From Hymenoscyphus infarciens (lineage: Eukaryota > Ascomycota > Leotiomycetes > Helotiales > Helotiaceae), in assembly GCA_001414345.1 (NCBI GenBank), contig LLCB01000064.1, forward strand, positions 62,001 to 126,000: DNA of 64,000 nucleotides. The letters run 5' to 3'. Positions 22,149-33,311 of the stretch are shown piece after piece. The number at the start of each line of letters is the position of its first letter. Positions within the stretch are counted from its first letter, which is position 1. Both the position numbers and the translations under genes were made by a program. The notes below the pieces were generated by a model. That model did no database searches. It saw nothing but the letters and a program-made list of their open reading frames with translations, and was not told where the DNA came from.

Positions 22149-24478
22149 TTAAGGGCTCTCCTCCTCTTCGTTAATTCTGGCCACTCTTACACCACCAGGA
22201 CTAACCCTTTCGGGCCCTCGGATGGGTTCCGGGAGTGGCTCATCCTTCATACATGAATTTTCGAGCATGTTTGTCCATTTCCCACTCGTACCAGCATGGC
22301 TGTGCTTCAAATGTTGTCTGAAATGATCGGCCCTAAAAAATTTCTTCGCGTGGTTACACTCGCCAAACTTGTGCATTTCTTGTAAATGTTGAATACGCAT
22401 GTCCCAGTCCCTATCTGTTGCGACATGAATTTGGGGTCTAGAAGCAGAGGGCGAGGAAATCCCGGAACGGGGGAAGTCTTCACCACAGTAACCGCATGAA
22501 TCTGCTTCATTGGGTCGATTGGAGGATTCGTGAAACGCTGCGGAATAGCCAGAAAGTGCGGCACAAGACCAAGAATGACGGCGAAGGTGGAGAGAATTTT
22601 GATGTCGTTCTGCTTCGTTCTTGTTCTTGAAGCGATTGTTGCAGTATGCACATTGATATTGTTTTTCTTGTTCGTGTGCTCTAGAAGAAAAAGATTAGTC
22701 TATAACGAGAAGTCATCTTCACGTTACTTACTCGAGGTCTTCTTGACTGTCGAATTTCTTGGGCTTTTTTGGACAGCATTCACACATGAATATGCCTTGA
22801 ATTTTTGGCGTCCCGTGTGATTTCCCCATGCCATCTGAAAGTTTTCGAGATGACATAAGAGGCCGGGTTTCGGAAGATAAGTTACGCTGGTGATTCGTTC
22901 TAGAGCCTGGTCCTCGCGGGCTGGGATTCAACAAAACAGATTGGGCATAGGGAGGGTCAATAAAATCAATTCCTCCAGGGGAAAGCCCACCGGGAGAAAG
23001 ACGACCATAAGAGCCCATACTTGACATACTACTCGGTGGGGCAATTGACAACGTAGATGAAGCGTATGAGCTTGCCCTCTGGCCCGATGCCGTTGAAGAC
23101 ACAGAGCCGTTTGTTGAATGTAAACGGGGGGTGGGCGAGCTCCGTGATGCTGATTCTCTTCTTCGAAAAAGGTCACTGGCACTCCCAACTGTATGCAGAG
23201 ATAGCCCTTCATCTACGGGCGGGGAAGAAGCACGCCGTTTTTGACCAGTAGTCGCGCCAGGCGAGTACGGATCTGATCGATGGTCATCAATATAAAGCCG
23301 TCGAATCCCTGATCCTGCCTCGTCCATGGGGGAGTCTACGTCATGATCAGGAGAAACTCTCTGGTCCACACTCTCTCTTGAACGACTCGTCACACTAGAA
23401 GTATCATCACCTAGACTCAGCACTGAACTACTACCCGATCCTCTAATATATGGATGCGGTGACCTATCGGATTCTGCTTCACTGGATGGCCTATAATCGA
23501 ATTGTGTTTGTAACCCAAATCGTGGGAATGGATTGCCGGGCGAAATTGCAGATGAGAGTGGAATATCTCGGTCCCCATATCTCGATAACGATATAGGGCT
23601 CTCTGTGAAGCCCATCCCCGGACGGCCGCTAAGTATAGGGAGGGACAACGGTTTCAATTGGTGCCTATGCTCCAGATTGCCTCTGGAAGTTGGGGAGGCA
23701 TCATTTGCAGACGAGCTAAAGGGTGAAGATTTCGAGAACCCGCGCGGGGGCGTTTTGTTATCGCCTGATCTTCGAGCATCCAACTTTAGCAGCAAGGACT
23801 TGTCGTAACCTTGGGAATTCGTTTGAAACGTATCGTGAACGGAGCTTGAGAAGGATCTTGCTGATAATGAGTCTGGGTAAGACCTGGATAATTAACTGTT
23901 AGCCATGAATGGTGAAGCAACATTAGACTCGGGTCGTTTGGGATTTGAGCAGACAATGAATGCCTGGCTCTGCTGCACAAAGGGAAGCACAAACTAAAAA
24001 CTGACCTATATGACCCATCATTGTTGCTGATGGTTGAGAGACTGGAGTAACCCTCGTCGCGAGGGTAGCCGTGATCTTGGTCTCCTCTTGTCTTTATTGT
24101 GGACGACGAACTGACACCGCGGGTATACTCAGGACGGCCATCCCTCTTGTTCACAAAACTACCTCCGTGAAGACTTGAGCCTGGGGCAACCGATGACCCA
24201 AAACTTCCCACATCGTTGCGTTGATTCGCAAAACTCCACGCAAGATCCGGACCATTTCTCCCATTTGATTTTATATCGGCAAGATCTCTGGGTGGAGGAA
24301 GAGGTGGAGGCACAGGTTCTCTCGAGTTCGGTATTGACATTGGGATGGCAGAGGTGGTAGAGGAGGAGGAGTTGTATGAGCTTGATCTGCTCGAGTTTCG
24401 ATAGGAGGCCGACTCATGTACATAAATCTCTGGCGGGGCCAAGGCCCTTGACCCTCTGTGAGGTTGTGGTATGTCCAT
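22149..24478 (-). CDS. C2H2 zinc-finger protein with long disordered N-terminus
   Basis: Exon 1 is 24006-24478, exon 2 is 22732-23883 and exon 3 is 22149-22680. Introns are 23884-24005 (GTCAGT...ATCCAG) and 22681-22731 (GTAAGT...TTCTAG). Phases close, giving 718 residues. About 520 residues are Ser/Pro/Gly-rich and disordered (SSYNSSSSTTSA, VPPPLPPP, GGLSPGGIDF). Cys/His motifs follow: FMCECCPKKPKKFDSQEDLE-AHE, QCAYCNNRFKNKNEAERHQN with later HLRRH, CGYCGEDF, and ECNHAKKFFRADHFRQHLKH with a final H. This tail is typical of fungal-specific C2H2 proteins, probably nuclear DNA binders, with target unknown. The second intron splits the first finger between QEDLE and AHE. The frame is open 5' to an ATG at 24676, which would add 66 residues; I chose MDIPQPHRG at 24478, which is not certain. 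Confidence 0.8.
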
Positions 24479-24870
24479 AATTGCCGTTACGCTTGGAGCT
24501 TGAGTTGCCACTAGCTGAAAGGACGGGGGTTGTTGATCTCGAGAGTTTGGCGTGTCTCGGTGGCAATTATATGCGGAGGGGCAGCTAGAACAGAGATTTG
24601 CAGGCGAAACATAGATATCCCGACATTGACCACGATCCCAAGTACAACCAGACAAGAAAGGAAAAAAGTGCTCCAAAGGGCCCGCGAAATCTTATGTCAT
24701 CGAAGGGAAAGTCGGAAAGGCGAAGGAAGTGTACGCCTGGTCTTGGTGGATCTGGCACAGCCGTGAGACGGCGACGAAGTTCGTAGGAGCTGGCGCGAGG
24801 AGTAGGACTTTTGGAGAGGAAGTTCCTCGGCGTGGGCGAAGGCGGGCAGCAGGCGTGTGCGTAGGAAGAA

Positions 24871-26060
24871 GAGGAGGAGGAGGAGGAGGAGGAGGAGGAG
24901 GAGGAGGGAGGGAGGGATTCAAGGCAAGGAATGGCTGGCAATGGACGGACGATATAAAATATTGAAACTATAGAAAAGACGGAGAAAGGTAAGTAGGGAC
25001 TCGAAGAGAGGGAGACAACAATCGACTAGCCGACTAGTCAGGAGGAGAGAGGAGTACCAAGGCAAATGGAAGTCTGCATCTACCAGGGCGCGCTGACGGG
25101 GCCGATAGATGATGGCAGGGCGAGTAGCCGTGCTAGGTCGGTAGCGGTAGCGGTAGCGGTAGCGGTAGTGTATGTAGGTAGGGGGTGGAGGAGGTTGCTG
25201 CAGTTGCAGTTGCAGTTGCAGTTGCAGTTGCACTACCTGGCTACTGGTAGGGGAATAGGAGAAGGCCCGTCCTTTTTTTATTAATAAAAAAAAATCAATA
25301 ATTTAGCTGGTAAATAAGGGGTTGGGCACCGTAGTAGAGATGAGATGGAAAAGTGGAAAAAACGCTCGCTGTGCTGCGCTGCGCTGCAAAACTAATAATG
25401 CAGCTAGACGCAGCAAATGAAGTTTTGGGGATGCAAAGGGGGCAAGCGGGATGCTTTGGTGGCCGATACAAGATACCCCTCCCTCTAGGAGAAGGGGCCA
25501 GGCAGGGCAGGGCAGGGCAGGGCAGGGTAGGCGTCAGAGACCGGAGAGGTACCTAAAATCTCCCTCCATCCGTAAAAGTACCGCATGATGGGGCACCTGA
25601 GCGAGCACAGCGCTCCTGGGGCTACGGGGCTACGGGGCTACGAGGCTACCACGAATCAACGACCCTGAGCGTGTGTGGCTCGAGTAAAACGAGGCGTGTG
25701 TATTGTATTGTCGCACTCGACTCGACTCGAGCGGAATTGTCGGAATGGTGAACTTCTCCACCTCTGGAACCCTACGGCTGGGGTATATCTCTTGGTATAG
25801 GTAGACCGGAGGGGTGCAAGTGGATGGTGGATGGTGGATGGTGGATGGCGGACGGTGGATCTCACAACCTTAGAAGACTTCTTAACCCCTCGACCAGGAA
25901 CACGCCAGGAACTCTTCGGGCGAGACGTCTCCCATTCCCTCTCTTTTCGTCCTTGCGGATATAGTACGGCCCCAATGCCCTAACTACGAAGGAAACTAAC
26001 TGAAAGTAGAAGCAGAAGCAGAAGCAGAAGCAGAAGCAGAAGCAGAAGCAGAAGCAGAAA
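24871..26060. repeat. Cluster of seven short tandem repeats upstream of the C2H2 gene
   Basis: In 1.2 kb there are seven different arrays: (GGA)n 24871-24907; (GGTAGC)n 25140-25168; (TTGCAG)n 25194-25231; (GGGCA)n 25500-25527; (GGGGCTAC)n 25616-25650; (GGATGGT)n 25820-25860; (GAAGCA)n 26008-26060. Each has three or more near-perfect units and each has a different unit. All lie 5' of the minus-strand zinc-finger gene, within its likely promoter and leader. ORFs crossing them (poly-Ser, poly-Leu, poly-Pro) are translations of the repeats and were not taken as genes. Confidence 0.85.
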
Positions 26061-29000
26061 CCGCAGACAGCTCCTCTTCCGTCCGTAAAGCCCTGCCGTA
26101 GGGCGGGGGCGTCGATATTCGATATGGATCCTCAGGCCTTGTTTTATTGCTTGTCGGCTTTTGATTTCTATGATTCTATTTGTTTTGTCCTTGTTAGAGT
26201 TCAAGGGCCAATTCAATATCTGCTTCCTTCCTTTATTATTATACTGGACCTCATAAGTCCGCCGAGTACGGTCGGTGATATTCTTTTCAAGACGATGATG
26301 AGGGCGCCGATTTTGATATCCACGAATGGAGGTCGGGCTCTCGTGAGATGGAGCCATCCTTATAGCTATAGCAAGCGAAGAGAAAAAACATAATATGAGG
26401 CTCGGTCATGCTGGTCCTCTAGTGCTCTCCTCATATGCCCGGCGCGTGGTTCGGTGGAATGATCGATCAGTGGCCTTTTTTCTCTCACCCTTCATAACGC
26501 CGTGGGGTTTAGGTATACTTTTCACGATAGCCTCAAGCCCATGTCGACGGACATTACTTGAGCCACGGGGTTCACGGCTATTGCACGCTGGTGCACGCTG
26601 GTGCACAGCATGCAGCTGCATCAGGCTTTACCCCTTGGAAGATTTATTTTGCCCCACCACCCGGCCAAAATCCCCAAAATCCCCAAAATCCTTAGAATAC
26701 CACGCGGCTTCCCCAACTGTCTTCTGAGACATTCAACTTCCTTACCGATGACAACCGACATCAACCTTTGAGCCTCAAGTGCTTCTGAAAATGCCTTAGC
26801 TCTATCTAGCCTTATAGGTTAAGAATTGCAATTGGGTTTGGGGTCCGAAGGGCATGGGCAAAGTCTAAATGGACACAACTACTGTACTTATACTTTCCAT
26901 GGATCCCGTCCGTTTGGCAAGGTGACGGCAAGGATAAGACCAGGATTTCCAGCGCTACTGAACGAAAGAACCAGTCACCTGCTCTCTCACGCTCGTGGTC
27001 CCATGGCTATCCGCAGTTGCATCGTTATCCAGGGTCCTAGTGGTTCTCAGCCCTACTGGCATTATTATCTCACAGCAAGCCACTTACTTCGTACTTGCAA
27101 ATGGAAAGCTGCATATGCCCAAAGGAGGCACGACCTGAGAGGCCTCCCTCCTCAATTCATCACCGAGTCCCCGTTGTCTTTTGACATTTCAATTACCATT
27201 GAAGTGGCGAGTGCAACTGCCCAATACCAGGACAACGTGCGTGCGACTTGCGTCGCCATCAGTGGTGGGCGGGATGACATCTTTGAAGAAAGCATCAACC
27301 TCCACACGAACAACTACGATCCCATCTGGCTGTTGCCCAGCCCTCCGAGGTGACCATACCTACAGACTGTTCTTGCAATTCATCCTAAAACGGATAAACT
27401 TTTACGCTAACCCAAACTCACTTGGAACCATCTTTTCGGTGACAAAAGTTTATGACAACTGGAAAAAAGCCCTATAACTCTAAACAGGGGTGATATACTT
27501 TTACGGTGAATTGACCGAACAGTCTGTACAGCCTCGCACTATCAAGCCTATAAGTACCAGCGAGGAAAATCCGAGCAGAGAATAATTCAATCTTCTATTG
27601 ACCCGAGCCGTCGAGGCTCCATTCTTATGAAGGATCATTTAGGTTGTGCGGTCAAGCGGCGGGAGAACCCCTCAATATGCCCTCATATCATTTTCCTATC
27701 CCATTTGGCCGTCGTACGAGTTCTGTACCTAAGTCTCCGTGCCCAAGCACTCCGTCTGTGAGTTCCAATGAGAATTCACAATATGTGTGTGTGCATGTAC
27801 AATACTGCCGAAAACTGTGCATCATGATGGCAGCCTCTCACTGCATATCTGCTCTCTGCAGCAAATGTCTGGTAGCACATCGACTGGTGCACTTCGAGGA
27901 ACCATGTATCACCTTCAAAAACTGGCTGATTTGCGCTTTCAGCAGTCTTCGAGCATGACGGAAGAGTGAGGTTGGCATGGTGGAGTAATAAACTCGATCT
28001 CTCTGACCCCGCGGCTTCAACAAAAGACATCATAACGGGGAAAAATGTTGGTTCTGTTGGTTGTTGTGTTGCTAATCTCTTGGATGCAACTCTGGGAGTT
28101 CAACCCGAGGTGACCAATTAAATAGCTTGCTACAATCGCACGAATGGAGGCACGCTATACAGGGCAAAGATCCGCTTTATTAACGCAACAATGAGTCGTC
28201 ATTCACCAGGGTCGCCAGGCACTTCTCCACATTGCTCCCGACAGGTTTCAACCTTTCCAGATCCACATATCAAATATCCTCCTCAATCCTCAAAAACCAG
28301 GCTTCGAACAATCTACAAGTTGAATGAGATAACGTTCTAAATCAGCCTTGTGAGACAGTAAAACTTCAGCACAAGTCTACAAGGCTGCTTGGTGATGTGT
28401 TTTCTCAAGATGATATCGATTCTTTGTCGACCTCAATGCCATCTATTTCCTATTGTTTAGCGGGACTTATGAAGTAAGTTAGACCCAATTGCGAAGGTGG
28501 GTTAGTGAACTGAATCCGGCAGGAATTTGTCCGAACTCTGATGTATACTTCGTCCCAGCCATAACAATTACGGCAGAAGCGAAAGGAACCCCTATGAAAA
28601 TCGGCCAAAAACCCTGGTAGCCCACAAAATCTGTAGTAATTGTTAGGCCTGGGACGAAGTAAAATTAAAAAAGGATAAAAAGGACAAGTGTAGCCTTGCA
28701 AAGAAGTCTGCTAGGCAACTACTGCAACGCGAGAATGCAAGTTAAGTTGGGAGCTTGACTTGGAGGTTTTTAAGCTGTTATCCTTCTTCGCCTCGCGGTC
28801 ATATCAATGTGTCTCGCTACCTTTCCAACTTATATCACGGATGCATAGTACATGGGTATAGACTCCTGTGTATGGACGCACAAGGCAAAATCTAAACAAG
28901 ACTTGGGCATCGCCAGTTGTTTCTCCACAACCACTACACCCTCCCGCAAAGGATTGGCCATCGTATCCTCGCTTAGCCCCAACCACCTCATCACATCGAT

Positions 29001-31717
29001 GCAAGTTCAACGGTGATGCCCACCACTACGAAGTACATTTTTACCCTGTCAACCTGCAACCAATATATCGTTAAGACTTTTGAGGTTGTGCGATAGACAA
29101 GGAAGTGGCTGAGCAAGAACAGACGATCGATGGCAAGAATCAATCAGGAAATCGGACTTCAGCCAGGTTTCCGATGAAGTTGCGAACACCACGACCTTTG
29201 TGCGCAATCTCCAATCCTAACCGTAACTAGTCAGCAGGGACCAGCGCCACGCCCTCGGAATTTGGAGAACCGCCATAACCAGCGTTTATTGAATCAGGCG
29301 GCTAGAATGACAATGTTTTGGAATGATCATGGATGCCCAAATTGGAGGACTAGGGACTCGCATCGTGCAATTTTGGGCTGCAACTCGAGAGACCGCGCAT
29401 CGGATCGGTGCATGCGATTTGGTTGCCTTGTTCTGCTGCCTTGCCTGGGCTCACTTACCACAGCATATGTGAGGGTTTTGCGACCGAGTAGGGCCTCATC
29501 CGAAATCCTGCAGTTGTTAAATTCCTCTGAATGCTGCTCCATGCAGTCTGCATCTTTTTGCCTCGCCATTTTACAGAAGATTAACCGCACTCCATACCTT
29601 TTGTTTGGTTCTCTGGATTGTCAGATGGCTGCTTGTTGAAGCGCTGTTAAACCATCTCTCATAGAACGTCACATCTTCTAGAAGCATTCACAAAACAGCT
29701 CCAGAAACGTTTCTTCCTTGCAGAAAGGGACCGTTGGCACCTTGTTGGCTCGGAACCAACATACTCGCCTTTCTCAACCCACCGAGGCCGGGCTGTAACC
29801 ACTACCACACGGGCAACGAGAGCGTGGGGTTCCATGCAGCAGCAAATCTACAGGGTTTGTCGCCGCCTTCACCAAAGCTCATCGCCTTATGGCCAAATTA
29901 TTGGTATCAAGGGGTGTCCAATTGGATCACGAGATTTTCACGCAGGTTGGCCGCAAAGGTTCTGCACAAAACAACACAGCCTGAACGATGCTGGTGGTCC
30001 TCGAGTACCGAAAGTTTCTCCAGAAAGGTCTTTCTTCAGTACATATCTTCCGTGGCATCGTAGATCTGAGGGCATTTGGAAATGGAGCATCAACCCTTGG
30101 CATGAAACCCTTTCGATAAACTTCGCCTCTTTACTTTACCTGGACCCTACTTACGGGCCGTACATGATGTTAAACTTTGGGGGACTAACCTCTCCAGATC
30201 CAACGCGACGGATAATCAATAGCGCCATGCGCCATCGGGGCCAAAGCTGGGGATTTCAGCTCCCAGAATAGTGACCACCAGAAGGGCTGAAAATACTCTA
30301 ACACAACCACCACCAACATCAACGTAATAATGGGGACAAACCCTCTTTGCATGAAAGGTTGGATGGGAACACTTGTGGAATTTGGTGTAGCCCTACAGCG
30401 GGACGGGAAAGCAGTTGATTGGAATTGCCATCACAACCACGTTTCTTCCAGCTGCAATCAAGTTTGCCATTGAAGAATACGAGAAGCAAATGGTTCATAT
30501 TTTCATTTATGGAAATCCAACCTTCACAACCTTGCCAAGCTGCATGTAAGGCATTTGAAGGTGGGAAAGGAACTGTATGGTTCTCCTTTAACGGCATAGA
30601 AACGGCCTAGCCCCATCCACTTGGAAGCATTTTTGGACAGCCATTGTTCTTCGGATCTTCCACGACGGCTGCTAAAATAAACCGGGGCCACATATGCCTT
30701 GTAGGGCTCAGGAGTCAATCGATAACAAGACATTAGCCAAAGACAAAACTGCCGAGGCAACCCCACCTAAAGTAATTGAAGGACGATGATCTTGTAAATC
30801 CACGGAGGACTCCTCTGAGCCTCTGAGGGCAGGTTTCGGTTCTATGGTTTACCACGGGAGGGCCACGAGGCTACAAAATGACACCGAGTGGTAGCCACGC
30901 GCGCCGAGGAACCTGGTCGTTGCTTCAACACCCAGTCTTGGATTGTGAGATACCAACAAATGAAAACATCAGACCCCAGACCGGAGATCAGTTTTTTGTT
31001 TGTTTTGGAAATGATTAGCAATTGGCAGTGACATTCTGTCCGAGAGCAAGCCTTACCGGGCATTTTCACCGCGTAATGTGGCTTTTCCACTTCTTCACCG
31101 GTAGAGAGGCAAATTCCCAAAGAATTGAAGAGCTGAAAAGGGGTTCTGTATTTGACGAATCATAAGTATGGAGTTTTACCAACTTTGCTGTTTGGCACAC
31201 GAGGTGCATCTGCTTCAAAGAAAAACTAGGACCAGTTCATCGCCCCCAAGGCCTACTTTATTTCTTGTCTTGGTAACGATTTCCATGCAGGCGGGTTAAC
31301 TTTGAGGCTTAGATCGCCTCGTTTGATGTCGATCGATCTAGAAGCCTTACTTGCCTTGGTAACAAGGAGATGCTAACCGCCGGACGACATTCCGCACTCA
31401 ACATCTCATCTTTACCAACAGTAGCTAAATGCCGGGTAATCCTCCAGAAGCAACGCGGAAACATAAAAAAGAGTAGGACCAGGAAACAGCAAGCTGAAAA
31501 GATGTCTTCGGAAAAATTTACCGGAGGTGGTCTCGGCATTTGTCAAGGAGAACTAACGGAAATCTCAAAACGCCACAAGCATTGAAAGCCGCTGCAAAAA
31601 GAAAATCCAGTCCGACTTGGACCCTCGACCATGTCAATTTCTGAGACGTTCTCACCCTATCAACGGCAGATGACGAAAAATACGATAAATGCTGCATGAT
31701 TACTGCTTACGGGGGGT
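26061..31717. other. Long gene-free region
   Basis: 5.6 kb without a recognisable gene. The longest ORFs (26826-27353 +, 175 codons; 29834-30271 +, 145 codons) have random-looking composition and no motif. Small repeats: GTGCACGCTG near 26590-26604 and CCCCAAAATC near 26670-26690. No transposon coding sequence recognised. Confidence 0.4.
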
Positions 31718-31824
31718 CTCCTCGTGTACGAAACGATCCGCCGATTTTAGTTGTGGCTCTATTGTGAGTAGTTATAACAGTGTAGAATGTACTAAAATCG
31801 GCGGATCGTCTCGTACACGAAGAG
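31718..31824. mobile_element. Foldback / MITE-like element, 33-bp inverted repeats
   Basis: The left arm 31718-31750 and right arm 31792-31824 are inverted copies matching at 31 of 33 positions. They share TCGTGTACGA and ACGATCCGCCGATTTTAG, with only 41 bp between them. G-runs flank both sides, and TTA lies just beyond each flank (31707-31709 and 31829-31831), which could be a target duplication, though the spacing to the arms differs. No coding capacity. It is either a non-autonomous DNA transposon reduced to its ends or another hairpin-forming unit. Confidence 0.65.
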
Positions 31825-33311
31825 GGGGTTACCAATTCTCTCTATGTTTCTGCGATTCGACGATGTGATATCCAAAACAGGACGACTCTTTTGAGCTCAA
31901 TACGAAGCAAACTCCACTTCATTGAGGAACCGTCTTTTTTATATAAACAACCAATACTTCAGCCTCAAGGCACAGATCAAGTCGGCCCCCAAGAATAAGC
32001 GATGCAAGTCATCTCGATTGGTGGTCGTCAAATATTGAACGTTACCGTTGTCCAGCCCTGCCTTTTCTTGTCACTTTACTGCATACACACCAAGACCGGA
32101 TGAACGGCACCATACTCAATGCATCAATAGCTTCATTCACCTTATCAGAATCCACTCCGAGCATTTTTCATGCTGAACAGGAAAACTCCACTTTACTGAT
32201 ACGCCTGGATGTAACTTCATTTCGGGCATATCCCACTAGGATAGTAATCGCCCCTCTCTCGGTTCGGACGGCGACTCGACGAAGAACTTTGAGGAAGCTC
32301 TCGACAAGTTCTTTTGCCAGGGTTCTCTCCGTCCCACCCCCGGGCCAAGGTTCCAACCGATCCAGGGATTTAAATATCACGTTTACTCCGTAAGGCTCCG
32401 TCCCTTACTTACCTCACCCCACGCGTCCATGATACCACGCGGAGTGATACGAGTGCGGCGCGGAAGCTAAATAAATTACCAACGTCCTTCTTGATTTTCG
32501 CAAACAATTACCTTTTGGGAATCTCGCAAAGTCAGAAGTTACGGAGCTGACACATATCGTATCTTAGTGGATTCTCGGATCCTGGGTTCCCTTTCATCTT
32601 CATGACAATCACTAACTCCGAGACGATCTCTCTCTGTGGGCGGCATTGACGAGAAGTTGTGACCAATTGAACGCCTCATCCTTCACTTTGTGATCGGATT
32701 GGTGGCACTGGAAGTTTGGGATTTGTTTATATGCAAGTGGAGGCAAGAAACCGCGTGGCTCCTTGAGTTGTACAGTACTGTATGGAACCACACGGCATTT
32801 GCGAAGGGGCGCTTCATGACGGGTCCAAGAGACTAAAAAGAGAACGGGCCTTAAATTGGTCTGCGTGCCTTTCTAACTTTGCGCCCCGATTTTCCATCAA
32901 AACCAAGAAATGAGAGAAATGATCAAGGAGAAAGCGATGCAGCCAATCAGCACTTGAGATTTATCGCCTTACGGATCGGTACCAAGAAATTAGCTGAGGG
33001 TTCTTTTCACCTTTTCTCGCTTGCTTGTTGCCGAACTTGCCCTGCACCTGCACAATCATTTTTCGAGCACAACCCAAGCACAAGCACACCTCCACCAGCA
33101 TCTTGCGCGCATGATAAGGACTTCAATCACCTGATCCTCCCCTTCGCGAGCCCCTATTCATCATTGCTGCGTCTCGGCTGTCAAGGTGACAGCGAGTTTC
33201 GTGGTTCAGTACGTGAGTCACTGGCCGAGCGGTTGGTGAGGAAAATATACATAAAATCTGTGTGAGAGAACATATCTCTCGAGAAACGAAAAGCTGGATT
33301 ACCTACCAGAG
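31825..33311. other. Gene-free spacer and YVH1 upstream region
   Basis: ORFs 32100-32393 and 32879-33265 (+) show no motif. The last part should hold the YVH1 promoter and leader. I found no ATG that joins the YVH1 frame, either directly or through an obvious intron. Confidence 0.4.

Noticed and set aside
24585..24941. ORFs rich in poly-Ser, poly-Pro or poly-Gly
   Set aside because: They are translations of the (GGA)n microsatellite in different frames, not genes.
26826..27353. 175-codon plus ORF
   Set aside because: No motif, random-looking composition, and no plausible splice partners in a 5-kb gene-free stretch.
29834..30271. 145-codon plus ORF
   Set aside because: No family resemblance and no coding-like neighbours; probably chance.
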